This document shows, one piece after another, positions 8,338 to 17,503 of a DNA stretch of 55,851 nucleotides (its first letter is position 1; every line of letters starts with the position of its first letter). Source of the stretch: an uncultured Ruminococcus sp. (GTDB taxonomy: Bacteria > Bacillota > Clostridia > Oscillospirales > Ruminococcaceae); the NCBI GenBank assembly GCA_910579955.1, contig CAJTWE010000017.1, positions 1 to 55,851 on the forward strand, written 5' to 3'. Position numbers and translations under genes: made by a program. The notes below the pieces were generated by a model. That model did not search any database. It saw nothing but the letters and a program-made list of their open reading frames with translations, and was not told the DNA's origin.

Positions 8338-9227
8338 ATAAAACCTCCTCCTTCAAGACTGCCGTTTCCTTTCAGCGAATGTGTTATTTTACGGTTAAGT
8401 GAATCAAAGAATGTATTGCCACTCAAATCAACTAACTGTATAGTGTGCTCTGAACGGTATATAGTAAGGTGACTGCATGAATCAAACGGTACAGGTGTTT
8501 CACCGTCAGATGAAATATAGATATCACCGCCATCACGAACGGAAAGTCTTACGCAAAGCCTGCTTTCCGGCGAAAATAATATAGGTCTTGAAGCAAGTGA
8601 GTGAGGACATACAAGAGTAAATCCTATACATGAAAATTCAGGTTCTATTACACTGCCACCTGCTGAAAGGGCATATGCAGTTGAACCTGTCGGCGTACTA
8701 AATATTGCTCCATCAGCACGATATTGTCCAAGCAGTACTTCGTTTCTGTACACTGAAAAATCAATGACACGTGCAAACTGACGTTCGAGAACTATATCGT
8801 TAAGAGCAGTAAAATGCTGAAATGTATAACCTTTTTCATCCGTAAGATCACCGCACAGCATCATACGCTTTGATACACGATAGTCTCCTGTTTTGAGACG
8901 TGACAGTTCGTGAAGCTGTGAGGGTTCAATAGATGCCATAAATCCTAATCTGCCGGTATTTATACCTAGAAGCATCGCATCAGAGCCCATAAGAGCCTTT
9001 GCACAACGTAGAATAGTTCCGTCTCCGCCTATTGCAACAGCAAAGTCAGCATTTTGTACAGATTCATCAAAAGGAGCATATTGTACAAATGATTTATCAT
9101 AAAAAAGTGCACGCAATTGCGGATCTGCGATTACTTCAAAATCATTGTTGTTTAATGTATCACAAACATTACGTGCGCAGGAAAGCGCATTTATCTTTTG
9201 AAGATTTGGAAAAATAACAGCTTTCAA
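8334..9227 (-). CDS. nadK: NAD kinase
   Basis: The 297-residue protein should phosphorylate NAD to NADP in the cytoplasm. The family motifs are clear: GGDGTIL (residues 67-73), the NTGRLGFMA loop, and GSTAYALSAGG. A short C-terminal extension (NRKITHSLKGNGSLEGGGF) follows the catalytic domain. The gene lies between tlyA (20-base gap) and argR (4-base overlap) in the long leftward operon. Confidence 0.96.
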   Translation of the reverse strand: MKAVIFPNLQKINALSCARNVCDTLNNNDFEVIADPQLRALFYDKSFVQYAPFDESVQNADFAVAIGGDGTILRCAKALMGSDAMLLGINTGRLGFMASIEPSQLHELSRLKTGDYRVSKRMMLCGDLTDEKGYTFQHFTALNDIVLERQFARVIDFSVYRNEVLLGQYRADGAIFSTPTGSTAYALSAGGSVIEPEFSCIGFTLVCPHSLASRPILFSPESRLCVRLSVRDGGDIYISSDGETPVPFDSCSHLTIYRSEHTIQLVDLSGNTFFDSLNRKITHSLKGNGSLEGGGFI

Positions 9228-9247
9228 GTCTCTATACTCCCTTGTAA

Positions 9248-10048
9248 TTATTTATATGAAAAAGCCTCTTCTACTATGGCTTTATAATCAACTGTATTAT
9301 GCATACGCTCATCATTTATATAATCATTTAATATAACAGCTAAATACTCTATATTGCCTGAACCGCCCTTTACCGGAGAAGGACAAAGCATCATAAGAGA
9401 AAAACCGTTTTTATTAAACTCCTCTGTTACTTTCACAAGTACGTTCATATGTACTTTACGTGATTTTACTAAGCCATTCTTACCTACGTTTTCTCTTCCG
9501 GCTTCAAACTGAGGTTTTATAAGAACAGCAGCAATACCGCCTTTCTTGAGAAAATGCGCTATATGCGGCAGTATCAAATTAAGAGATATAAACGAAACAT
9601 CTGTAGATATAAAATCTATAGATTCCTGTACTGTTTCAGTATTAAGCTCTCTTATATCAGTTCCTTCAAGGTTCACAACACGACAGTCTTTACAAAGTTT
9701 ATCAGCTAGCTGGCCATGACCTACATCTACAGCATAGACCTTTGAAGCGCCTCTTTGCAGCATACAATCAGTAAAACCACCTGTGGAAGCTCCGATATCC
9801 ATGCAAATTTTTCCTTTAAGATTTATGTTACAGAGTTCCAGTGCTTTTTCAAGTTTAAGTCCACCTCTGCCTACATATGCAAGACCTTCGCCCTCCATTT
9901 TTATAACAGAGTTTTCATTCACCTGCTTTGACGGCTTTGTACAGATAGTTTCATCAAGTTTTATCTGCCCCGCTTTTATAAGCTCCTGAGCCCTTGCACG
10001 GCTTACCGCTATACCTCGTGAAATAAGCTCTGCATCAAGCCTTGCCAT
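9248..10048 (-). CDS. tlyA: TlyA-family rRNA 2'-O-methyltransferase (YqxC)
   Basis: The 266-residue protein has an N-terminal S4 RNA-binding domain (about residues 1-60, ARLDAELISRGIAVSRARAQ) and an FtsJ-like SAM-dependent methyltransferase domain with motif I DIGASTGGFTD at residues 84-94. Members methylate ribosomal RNA ribose (2'-O), and some are described as haemolysins. The start overlaps the end of dxs by 14 bases. Its place between dxs and nadK is the standard clostridial order. The exact rRNA target is not visible. Confidence 0.93.
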   Translation of the reverse strand: MARLDAELISRGIAVSRARAQELIKAGQIKLDETICTKPSKQVNENSVIKMEGEGLAYVGRGGLKLEKALELCNINLKGKICMDIGASTGGFTDCMLQRGASKVYAVDVGHGQLADKLCKDCRVVNLEGTDIRELNTETVQESIDFISTDVSFISLNLILPHIAHFLKKGGIAAVLIKPQFEAGRENVGKNGLVKSRKVHMNVLVKVTEEFNKNGFSLMMLCPSPVKGGSGNIEYLAVILNDYINDERMHNTVDYKAIVEEAFSYK

Positions 10049-11906
10049 CTGATGTTTCCTTTCCCGCTAAATCTCTTATAGTTCTTAACATTGCTTCTTT
10101 GCTGAGTCCAAGCTGTTCAAGCTGAGACATCATTGATGCCTGTTTTATAAATCCCTTTGCAGTTATACGTTTATATTTGCCATTATACCCATTTTCCATA
10201 AGAATACAGCCCAGCTGTTGGGAAATACTCCCCATATCATAAGCTTCCTCAAAGAAAATTATATTTTTATAAGACATAGCAATATCTACGACCATCTTAT
10301 CAATTGGAAATATTCTTGTAAGCTTTAACAAATCGCAGTTTATTCCCTCTTCTTCAGCCATTTTATGTGCCTTAAAAAGATTATCGTATATTCTGCCATA
10401 AGATATAACAAGTGTGTCAGTTCTCTTCCCTGCAATATGGGTATAATCAGAATTGAGTGCCGTCTTGTCAAACTCTGTATGATCTGTTCCTCTAGGATAA
10501 CGCACGCACGCAAGTCCGGTATCCTCATACATAGCTCTTTTCATACAAAGATAAAGTTCATCATAGCATGAAGGAGAATATATAACAGCACCCGGAACAG
10601 TACTTATATAGCTTACATCAAACATACCATGATGTGTTTCACCATCTTCACCTACAACTCCAGCACGATCAATACCAAGCACTACATGAGCGCCGCTTAT
10701 TGCAACATCATGCATGATCTGATCATATGCTCTTTGAAGAAATGACGAATATACTGCAAATACTGGCATAAATCCTTGTTTGGAAATAGAAGCTGCAAAT
10801 GTAACAGCGTGCTGTTCTGCAATACCCACATCAAAATATCTTTTTGGAAATGCTCTTTCAAAATGATGAAGTCCAGTACCATGCTCCATTGCAGCGGTTA
10901 TAGCACAGAGAGAGGTATCCTTTCGAGCTGTTTGAACAAGAAATTTTCCAAACATATCGGAAAATGTATCCTCACAAGCTGCCTCTGGATTTCCTGTTTC
11001 AATATCAAACTTTGATACACCGTGATATTCTCCCGGATTATTTTCAGACGGCTGATATCCTCTTCCCTTTACTGTATTAACATGAACCAAAACAGGACAT
11101 CCGTAGCTTTTAGCAGCAAGAAGAACCTCGTCAAGTTCTTCTATATTGTGACCGTCTACAGGTCCTAAATATACGAATCCCAGATCTTCAAATATTGTAG
11201 AAAATCCAAGCACGGTTTCTTTAAATACGTCCTTTGAATTCTTTATAAACTTCGCCACTGGAACGCCTATAGCACTGCTTGTAAGCCTTTTTTCAACACG
11301 TTTTTTGGCTTTTACATAGTTTTCAGTTCCACGTATAGCAGAAAGATATTTAGCAAGAGAACCTACATTTTTTGAAATAGACATTTCATTATCATTGAGA
11401 ATTACTATGAGCTTATTATTTTTCGACTTTCCGGCATTATTAAGGCCTTCATAGGTAAGTCCGCCCGTCATAGCGCCATCGCCTACAATTGCAATGGTAT
11501 GATGATTATTTTTCTTAAGACGATTAGCTTCGGCAATACCTGTAGCTATGGAAATAGCCGTACTGCTATGACCGCTTATAAATGAATCGTGCTCTGATTC
11601 AGACGGCTTTGGAAAGCCTGATATGCCATTTTCCTGTCTAAGTGTATCAAATTTGTCGTTTCTTCCGGTCAAAAGCTTATGTGTATAACACTGATGACCT
11701 ACATCCCAGACAAATTTATCTTGTGGTGAATCAAAAACACGGTGCAGAGAAACAGTAAGTTCTACTACGCCAAGATTAGAAGCTAGATGTCCACCTGTCC
11801 TTGATACAGTGGAAATAAGTTTCGTTCTTATTTCCTGACAAAGTTTATCACATTGCTTCACAGTAAGTTTTTTTACATCTTCCGGAAGATTCAGTATCTC
11901 AAGCAT
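10035..11906 (-). CDS. dxs: 1-deoxy-D-xylulose-5-phosphate synthase
   Basis: The protein of about 623 residues is a thiamine-diphosphate transketolase-like enzyme that joins pyruvate and glyceraldehyde 3-phosphate, the first step of the MEP isoprenoid pathway. Visible are the GHQCYTHKLLTGR segment, the ThDP motif GDGAMTGG, the central pyrimidine-binding domain with DVGIAEQHAVT, and GIDRAGVVGEDGETHHG. The ATG at 11906 is chosen because AGGGGA lies 8 bases upstream and this matches family starts; a 15-residue longer reading from 11951 has no ribosome binding site. It follows ispA, giving an isoprenoid pair. Confidence 0.96.
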   Translation of the reverse strand: MLEILNLPEDVKKLTVKQCDKLCQEIRTKLISTVSRTGGHLASNLGVVELTVSLHRVFDSPQDKFVWDVGHQCYTHKLLTGRNDKFDTLRQENGISGFPKPSESEHDSFISGHSSTAISIATGIAEANRLKKNNHHTIAIVGDGAMTGGLTYEGLNNAGKSKNNKLIVILNDNEMSISKNVGSLAKYLSAIRGTENYVKAKKRVEKRLTSSAIGVPVAKFIKNSKDVFKETVLGFSTIFEDLGFVYLGPVDGHNIEELDEVLLAAKSYGCPVLVHVNTVKGRGYQPSENNPGEYHGVSKFDIETGNPEAACEDTFSDMFGKFLVQTARKDTSLCAITAAMEHGTGLHHFERAFPKRYFDVGIAEQHAVTFAASISKQGFMPVFAVYSSFLQRAYDQIMHDVAISGAHVVLGIDRAGVVGEDGETHHGMFDVSYISTVPGAVIYSPSCYDELYLCMKRAMYEDTGLACVRYPRGTDHTEFDKTALNSDYTHIAGKRTDTLVISYGRIYDNLFKAHKMAEEEGINCDLLKLTRIFPIDKMVVDIAMSYKNIIFFEEAYDMGSISQQLGCILMENGYNGKYKRITAKGFIKQASMMSQLEQLGLSKEAMLRTIRDLAGKETSDGKA

Positions 11907-11985
11907 ATCTGTATCCCCTGAAAGAGACTTTTTTCCGGTTGTGGTTTTCATATATATATTGCTGCGACACTATGTCGCTTTCCCC

Positions 11986-12879
11986 TTATTTTATTCGCAC
12001 CAATAAATCGTGCGTCAAATCCTTCAAAAATTCATGTTTATCAAACTGTTCGAGTATACCTATTGCCTCTTCTGTAAGCTGAGCTGCAAGCTTTTCAGCT
12101 TCATGAATCCCCATAAGAGTTACAAAAGTTGTTTTATTGGAGGCTTCATCGCTTCCTACAGGCTTGCCGAGAACCTCGGTAGTACTTGTAACATCGAGAA
12201 TATCATCTATTATCTGGAATGCCAATCCAACACATGAACCGTATCTGTCTGCCTTTGCAATAACTTCATCATCTGCTCCTGCAACAACACATCCCATACA
12301 GCAAGCTGCACGAATAAGCGCACCCGTCTTACCTGCACACATAGCACGCAGGTTTTCTATATCAACATCACAGCGCTTTTCATTTTCCATATCTATTATC
12401 TGTCCGCCGATCATACCCTTATAACCGGAAGTTTCAGATAAAATATCTATGATCTTAACTCTTTTATCAAAACTCAAATTTTCATCCTTCGCTATAACAG
12501 AAAAAGCATGAATAGAAAGCGCATCTCCTGCTAAAATAGCAGTAGCTTCATCAAACTCCTTGTGACATGATTTTCTGCCACGACGATAATCATCATCATC
12601 CATAGCAGGCAGATCATCATGAATAAGTGAAAAAGTATGAATCATTTCAAGAGCAGCAGCTGCCGAAAGAGCATCCTCTGGCGAACCGCACATCAAGCGA
12701 CAAAATTCCATAACCAGAACAGGTCGTATACGTTTTCCGCCTGCTTCTAAAGAATAGCGCATAGCATCTACAACTCTCTCCTGACGTTTTATGCTTTCTT
12801 CATATGGCAGATAGGCTTTCAATGCATTTTCAATAAGCTCTATATCTTTTGTCATCTGCTCCTTATGTACGTCCTTCAT
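11986..12879 (-). CDS. ispA: Polyprenyl (geranylgeranyl/farnesyl) diphosphate synthase
   Basis: The 297-residue trans-isoprenyl diphosphate synthase carries the first aspartate-rich motif DDLPAMDDDD (residues 88-97), the second DDILD near residue 230, and GGKRIRPVLV in the substrate pocket. It condenses isopentenyl diphosphate with allylic diphosphates to give a C15 or similar chain for undecaprenyl and quinone precursors. GGAG is 8 bases before the ATG, immediately after the xseB stop. Chain length cannot be read with certainty. Confidence 0.93.
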   Translation of the reverse strand: MKDVHKEQMTKDIELIENALKAYLPYEESIKRQERVVDAMRYSLEAGGKRIRPVLVMEFCRLMCGSPEDALSAAAALEMIHTFSLIHDDLPAMDDDDYRRGRKSCHKEFDEATAILAGDALSIHAFSVIAKDENLSFDKRVKIIDILSETSGYKGMIGGQIIDMENEKRCDVDIENLRAMCAGKTGALIRAACCMGCVVAGADDEVIAKADRYGSCVGLAFQIIDDILDVTSTTEVLGKPVGSDEASNKTTFVTLMGIHEAEKLAAQLTEEAIGILEQFDKHEFLKDLTHDLLVRIK

Positions 12880-12884
12880 ATCAT

Positions 12885-13067
12885 CTACTCCTTCTCTTCT
12901 TTATGTTCCTGTATTTTCAGCTTGGCATTACTAAGCTGCTTTGAACATTCTGCTGAAAGTCTAATTCCCTTTTGATAAAGTTCTACAGATTCTTCAAGCG
13001 TAAGAGTGTTTTTCTCAAGCTTTTTTGTTATCTCAGAAAGTGCATTAAGATTTTCTTCAAACGTCAT
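12885..13067 (-). CDS. xseB: Exodeoxyribonuclease VII small subunit
   Basis: The 60-residue protein matches XseB: MTFEENLNALSEITKKLE at the N-terminus and LEESVELYQKGIRLSAECSKQL in the centre, giving two helices. Several copies form the stalk of exonuclease VII with XseA, which degrades single-stranded DNA. The start overlaps the xseA end by 11 bases. Confidence 0.94.
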   Translation of the reverse strand: MTFEENLNALSEITKKLEKNTLTLEESVELYQKGIRLSAECSKQLSNAKLKIQEHKEEKE

Positions 13068-14265
13068 CTATATCATCCTTTCTTCCAATTACCTTTACAT
13101 AAAGCTGTCCACTGGCAAGCCTTACATCCAGTTCATCTCCCAATACGGCTTCTTCTGCGCTTCGCAATATGGTATTATTTTTATAAACAAGAGAATAACC
13201 TCTTTGCAGTATCTTTAAAGGACTAAGCGCATCAAGACGAACAAGCTCTTTTTGAAATAAATTCTCACTTTGACGCAATTTAGCATCCATAAGATCAGCA
13301 AGTTTTTTTGACAGTAGGTCAAGTTCACTTTGTGCCATAATATGCTTGTTTTCAGGAGACAAAGAGCGCAAATATTCCGTCAAACGCTGCAATTGAATTT
13401 CTCTCTGTTGGTTACTATTAAAAAACACCTTATCAAGAATGCCAGTTTCTCTTTGAAGTCTATCCTTCAACTCGTCTATAGACGGAACTGCAAGTTCTGC
13501 CGCTGCCGATGGTGTCGGTGCTCTGAGATCCGCTGCACCATCAGTAAGAGAGACATCAGTTTCGTGCCCAACAGCAGATATTACAGGAACAGAAGAATTA
13601 TAAACCGCCATAACAACACGTTCTGTATTAAACGCACTAAGATCTTCCGCAGATCCTCCGCCTCGTCCTACAATAAGGACATCGCAATCATATTTTCCTG
13701 CCATTTCAATAGATCTTGCTATAGATTCCGGCGCTGCTTCACCCTGAACCTGTGCAGGAAAAACATGCAGCTCACATAATGGATATCGTCTCGATATAAC
13801 ATTTATTATATCTTGCAATGCCGCTCCTATTCCAGAAGTAACGACTCCAACCTTACTGGGATGTGTTGGTATTGGGCGCTTTGCTGACGTGTCAAATACA
13901 CCCATTTCCAAAAGCTTTTGTTTAAGCTTTTCAAGTGCAAGCTGCTGCTGACCTATGCCATCTTCCTGCATATCAGTAACATAAAGCTGAAAGCTTCCGT
14001 CACGTTCATAAAGAGATGCCGATGCAGCAGCTATAATATGCATACCGTCCTTAGGTCTAAATTTTATTCTATCCGCATATGAGCGAAACATTACAGCTTT
14101 TACTGCACATTCAGAATCCTTTAACGTAAAATAACAATGCCCTGTTCTTGTATGACAAACGAAATTTGATATTTCACCACGAACAAGTATGCTCTGCACA
14201 GCCTTATCTTCTTTAAGACGAAATGCAACATATCTGTTAATCTGTGAAATCGTCAGTATACTCAA
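13057..14265 (-). CDS. xseA: Exodeoxyribonuclease VII large subunit
   Basis: The 402-residue protein has an N-terminal OB fold (ILVRGEISNFVCHTRTGHCY), the catalytic domain with ALQDIINVISRRYP and VLIVGRGGGSAEDLSAFN, and the GHETDVSLTDGAADLRAPTP motif, followed by a coiled coil. It is the nuclease subunit acting on single-stranded DNA with XseB. The start codon is TTG at 14265, with GGAGG at an ideal 8-base spacing; it overlaps the end of the upstream M22 gene by 29 bases. Confidence 0.95.
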   Translation of the reverse strand: MSILTISQINRYVAFRLKEDKAVQSILVRGEISNFVCHTRTGHCYFTLKDSECAVKAVMFRSYADRIKFRPKDGMHIIAAASASLYERDGSFQLYVTDMQEDGIGQQQLALEKLKQKLLEMGVFDTSAKRPIPTHPSKVGVVTSGIGAALQDIINVISRRYPLCELHVFPAQVQGEAAPESIARSIEMAGKYDCDVLIVGRGGGSAEDLSAFNTERVVMAVYNSSVPVISAVGHETDVSLTDGAADLRAPTPSAAAELAVPSIDELKDRLQRETGILDKVFFNSNQQREIQLQRLTEYLRSLSPENKHIMAQSELDLLSKKLADLMDAKLRQSENLFQKELVRLDALSPLKILQRGYSLVYKNNTILRSAEEAVLGDELDVRLASGQLYVKVIGRKDDIDDV

Positions 14266-15205
14266 GCTGCATTCCTCCGTTCATAATAGCTGCATAAACA
14301 GCTGTACCTGCCGCATTATCACATGAAAACTCAGGCTCTGCAAAAAATGCTCCAAACTCTGATTCAAGAGACTGCCTTATAATTCTATTCGACATAACTC
14401 CACCTGCATATATTACAGGAACATCACCTTTTTTGCAAAGTGCTTCCCTTGTCATGGCTGCAATGGTTTTCTCTATAGATTTAAGACAATACATTGCAGT
14501 ATCATAAGGTGTCGTACCATCGGAAATGAGTTTTTTACATTGATTTTCAAGTCCTGAAAGGCAGCAGTTTCCATCCTTTATAACGGGTTTTACTTTCCAT
14601 CTGCGGTCGCTTTTTACAGCAAGCTTTTCAAGCTCTTTGCCACACGGAAATTTAAGTCCCAGCATAAGTCCAACTCTGTCAATAGCCTGTCCAGCCTTTA
14701 AATCAAGTGAAGTACCGATCTCTGTTATTTTAATAAGTCCGTCACTGCAAGGCTCACAATACAAACAGTCAGTAGTTCCTCCACTTACATGAAATGCAAT
14801 AAACGTTCTCTCTATAAGTGAAAGTTTTTTTGCAGAATAAAGCGCAGCCATAATATGACCTATCTGATGAGAGGTTTTATATATTTTAGCTCCTGTAACA
14901 GCCGCTATTCCCTTAGCCATTGTCTGACCGCACAAAAAGCACGGCATATATGAACCGCTTATATTTCTCGGTCGTACAGATACACCTATTGCAGAAAGAT
15001 TTGACAACCTTTCAGGCAATAGCTTTTCAATTATTTCAGGCAGCTGCTTTGTATGATGAAAAACAGCATCGCTTTGCCTCAGCCCTGCTTCACCATTCTT
15101 TACAGGAAGAAGCTTTTTTTCTTGTCTAAGAATTCCATTCTCAGTATCAAACACGGAACATGAGGTCGTATAATTGCTGGTATCCAGCCCAAGATACTCA
15201 GGCAT
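14237..15205 (-). CDS. Peptidase M22 / TsaD-like paralogue
   Basis: The protein of about 322 residues starts MPEYLGLDTSNYTTSCSVFD and belongs to the ASKHA-fold glycoprotease (Kae1/TsaD/M22) superfamily. It has the LGLDTSNYTTS phosphate loop, KQLPEIIEKLL, and VIYAGGVMSNRIIRQSLE, but the TsaD metal motif HxxxH is altered: SHQIGHIMAALYS keeps H..GH while spacing and flanks differ from true TsaD. It is therefore probably not the enzyme that makes t6A in tRNA, but the shorter clostridial paralogue of unknown role. The ATG at 15205 overlaps the nusB end by 8 bases. A 19-residue upstream extension is unlikely. Confidence 0.8.
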   Translation of the reverse strand: MPEYLGLDTSNYTTSCSVFDTENGILRQEKKLLPVKNGEAGLRQSDAVFHHTKQLPEIIEKLLPERLSNLSAIGVSVRPRNISGSYMPCFLCGQTMAKGIAAVTGAKIYKTSHQIGHIMAALYSAKKLSLIERTFIAFHVSGGTTDCLYCEPCSDGLIKITEIGTSLDLKAGQAIDRVGLMLGLKFPCGKELEKLAVKSDRRWKVKPVIKDGNCCLSGLENQCKKLISDGTTPYDTAMYCLKSIEKTIAAMTREALCKKGDVPVIYAGGVMSNRIIRQSLESEFGAFFAEPEFSCDNAAGTAVYAAIMNGGMQLEYTDDFTD

Positions 15206-15641
15206 TTCCGTTCTGCTGCTCCTCAGTACGATTTTCACGCACATATGCACCAAGCACACCATTTATAAATGCAGTATCTTCCTGATACGTATATTCCCCT
15301 GCAAGAGTTATAGCCTCGGAAATAGCTGCATTATCAGGCATAGTATCATCATAGAGTATCTCGAAAAGAGCAAGCCTCAAAATTGTAAGGTTAAGTCTCG
15401 GAAGTCTTGTTATACTGCGCTTTGTGCTGTATTTTGCAATGATCTCATCAAGAGTATCTCTATGTATAAGAACGCCCTCTACCATCTCACGTACTGAATC
15501 TGTTACAGTAAGTCCCTGAACCTCTTCTGCCAATTGATACATCTCTTCCGTTGTATCGTCTTCACGGAAAGAGAGCTCAAATAAAATAAGAAACGCACAT
15601 TCACGAATCTCATGTCTTGTTATTGCTGCATTACCTGTCAT
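15198..15641 (-). CDS. nusB: Transcription antitermination factor NusB
   Basis: The 147-residue all-helical protein matches NusB: TRHEIRECAFLILFELSF at the start, NLTILRLALFEILYDD in the centre and AISEAITLAGEYTYQEDTAFINGVLG towards the end, which is cut here into the parts AISEAITLA and FINGVLG. With NusE it binds boxA RNA and supports rRNA transcription. GGAGG precedes the ATG. It is the first gene of the long leftward operon, with its own promoter and a structured leader. Confidence 0.95.
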   Translation of the reverse strand: MTGNAAITRHEIRECAFLILFELSFREDDTTEEMYQLAEEVQGLTVTDSVREMVEGVLIHRDTLDEIIAKYSTKRSITRLPRLNLTILRLALFEILYDDTMPDNAAISEAITLAGEYTYQEDTAFINGVLGAYVRENRTEEQQNGNA

Positions 15642-15672
15642 AATTACCTCCTGTATTTAACTTCATCTGGCA

Positions 15673-15709
15673 GACAGGATTGCTGCTCTTTTTTAAGCAG
15701 CAAACTGTC
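15673..15709 (-). promoter_or_regulatory. Long hairpin in the nusB leader
   Basis: In the 5' leader of nusB the RNA can form an 8-base-pair stem (TTGCTGCT with AGCAGCAA) extended after small bulges by GACAG pairing with CTGTC. There is no T-run after it, so it does not look like an intrinsic terminator. It may be an RNA-stabilising or regulatory element. Confidence 0.5.
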
Positions 15710-15761
15710 AACCGTTAATACTTTATTCAATATTTCCACCCGTTACAGGTTACATACTTTT

Positions 15762-15790
15762 ATTATACCAAAAAAAATCTAAGATTACAA
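15762..15790 (-). promoter_or_regulatory. Promoter of the nusB operon
   Basis: TTGTAA (15785-15790), a 17-base spacer and TATAAT (15762-15767) on the minus strand, directly after the spoIIIAH stop codon. It would separate vegetative expression of the nusB operon from the sporulation operon upstream. The leader is about 115 bases. Confidence 0.7.
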
Positions 15791-16480
15791 CTATTTCACC
15801 TCAAAAAGTCTGATATTTTCTGCTGGAATTGTAATTTCACCTAAAATTACGTCTTTTATGGCTGCTGCTTTTGCAGAATCAAGCCCATCTGTTTGTACAA
15901 CCACCTTTGCGCTATCGTTATCTAAGTACACAATACAGTCTGAATATCCCATTGATTTTACAATAGACTCAATATTGCTCTCACTTTCTATAAGCTTTGA
16001 GGTTTCCACTGCCGCAATGGCATCTGTGATAAATTCGTCCTCAGTTCTGTCGCCGCCTCCCATAATGGATTGAAGAGTAGCAACACTTTCATCACGGCTG
16101 GATGTTCTCTCAAGTCGTGCCTGTGCAAAGTATTCCTCAGCAGACTGTCCTTCTGCCTGAGCTGACGGTATTTCGTCTATTTTCTCTTCCTTATTTTCAC
16201 TATTTTCGCTATTTTCATTCACAGTTGTCTCTTCTGTCTTACTGTCTTTTTCAGATTTTTTGTTATCTTTTTCTGCATTTGCCGTGTCTGTCTGCGATGC
16301 ATTCACAAACTCTGTATCGCCATATGATACAGTGCCTTTCATATCAGCCGTATCCTTTGGCGATGTATCAACACCATCTTTTGTAATAGCATAATTCACA
16401 TACACTGCTACTGCAAGCATAAGTGTAAGACACGACAGTATTATCTGCTTCTTTCCAATGATAAATGATGGCTTTTTCAT
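15791..16480 (-). CDS. spoIIIAH: Stage III sporulation protein AH
   Basis: The 229-residue protein has one N-terminal membrane helix (about 8-28), an acidic linker rich in Glu, Asn, Ser and Lys (about 60-110), and a C-terminal YscJ/FliF-like ring domain (about 115-229, with AEEYFAQARLERTSSRDESV). SpoIIIAH in the mother-cell membrane binds SpoIIQ across the intermembrane space and forms part of the feeding-tube channel. It is the last gene of the spoIIIA operon, 2 bases after spoIIIAG. Confidence 0.95.
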   Translation of the reverse strand: MKKPSFIIGKKQIILSCLTLMLAVAVYVNYAITKDGVDTSPKDTADMKGTVSYGDTEFVNASQTDTANAEKDNKKSEKDSKTEETTVNENSENSENKEEKIDEIPSAQAEGQSAEEYFAQARLERTSSRDESVATLQSIMGGGDRTEDEFITDAIAAVETSKLIESESNIESIVKSMGYSDCIVYLDNDSAKVVVQTDGLDSAKAAAIKDVILGEITIPAENIRLFEVK

Positions 16481-16482
16481 GA

Positions 16483-17043
16483 TCAGTACCCGCTTTCACT
16501 AATTTTCTTTGTTACACATATTCGGTTGGATGGAATATCCAGAACAGCTCCCACTGCACTTATTATTTCTTCTCTTACCACATTATGCTCCCCTCCTTCG
16601 CAAGCTATAATAACACCGATAACCTCCGGATTCTTTGCACACTCTATAAGTGCAGAATCTCCTGTTTTTTCATCTAAAATGACATGCTGACTTTTTACCT
16701 CCCTTGAATTTTCACTAAACTGTTGTTCTGCGTTCTGGGCATAGGAATAGGACACGCTGCCGGAAACAGTTATCATAACACGACATGAACCTACACCGTC
16801 GATCTGAGAAAGCATCTCTTCAAGACGCTCCTCAAGTATTCCTGCATATCTCTGCGATTCCTCCGGCAGACCTGAATTATCTGTCGCTTGCATCATAGAT
16901 TCATCCGTTTTTTTCTCACTATCCGGAATCCATGATGACAACAAAATGCATATAAGTCCTGCAACGCCGCCAAGTACAATCAGACGAACTGATTTTTCAT
17001 TGTTCATAGACCCTTTCAGTTTCTCAAAAGCTTTCTTCAGCAT
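16483..17043 (-). CDS. spoIIIAG: Stage III sporulation protein AG
   Basis: The protein of about 186 residues has an N-terminal membrane helix (VRLIVLGGVAGLICILLSSW) and a ring-building domain with the VMITVSGSVSYSYAQN strand pair typical of SpoIIIAG, which forms the large ring of the mother cell-forespore channel. GGAG lies 4 bases before the ATG at 17043, preferred over a start 9 codons upstream. It overlaps spoIIIAF by 20 bases. Confidence 0.93.
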   Translation of the reverse strand: MLKKAFEKLKGSMNNEKSVRLIVLGGVAGLICILLSSWIPDSEKKTDESMMQATDNSGLPEESQRYAGILEERLEEMLSQIDGVGSCRVMITVSGSVSYSYAQNAEQQFSENSREVKSQHVILDEKTGDSALIECAKNPEVIGVIIACEGGEHNVVREEIISAVGAVLDIPSNRICVTKKISESGY

Positions 17044-17497
17044 GTATCTCCACTTCCTTTCCCAGAACATTCCTTAGCACATGTTCGGCTTCCTCTGCTT
17101 TTGTGCTTACAACTGTAACACTGCTAATATTTATGCTTTTATTTTCATTTGTATTCATACAAACAGTTATGCGACTGCACGGAACTGAATCTTCCGCCAG
17201 CTTTAGTCTCAGTGCATCTTCCAATTCTTTCTCTGCAAGACGCAATACTTCTTCATCTGTTGCTTCCATAATATTATTCACATTTTCATCAGACGTACTG
17301 CTTATCATAAAATCATGATCTATATCCTTTATACTTCCAAAAAACGGTGTCAGCACTCCTATAAGCAAAAGACAGGATGTAAAAAGCTTTAGCTGAGAAT
17401 CAAATTTTCCATAAGGTTTTATTGCGGTTATTATACCGATTATAAGACTTAAAACGCTTATCTGTAAAATCATTTCCTTAACATCTTCCAAGTTCAT
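17024..17497 (-). CDS. spoIIIAF: Stage III sporulation protein AF
   Basis: The 157-residue protein has two N-terminal membrane helices (about 7-28 and 36-52, with the conserved KPYGKFDSQLKLFTSCLL) and a C-terminal domain outside the membrane with the SRITVCMN strand, the SpoIIIAF layout. It is part of the channel apparatus. GGAGG sits close (2 bases) to the ATG; no better in-frame start exists. Confidence 0.92.
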   Translation of the reverse strand: MNLEDVKEMILQISVLSLIIGIITAIKPYGKFDSQLKLFTSCLLLIGVLTPFFGSIKDIDHDFMISSTSDENVNNIMEATDEEVLRLAEKELEDALRLKLAEDSVPCSRITVCMNTNENKSINISSVTVVSTKAEEAEHVLRNVLGKEVEIHAEESF

Positions 17498-17503
17498 TTC
17501 CTC

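Noticed and set aside
13330..13779. A 149-codon frame opposite xseA
   Set aside because: Antisense shadow of a conserved gene, Arg/Cys-rich, without start signals.
15673..15709. Hairpin read as a terminator of spoIIIA
   Set aside because: No T-run follows on the minus strand and a promoter lies between it and spoIIIAH; it is better read as part of the nusB leader.
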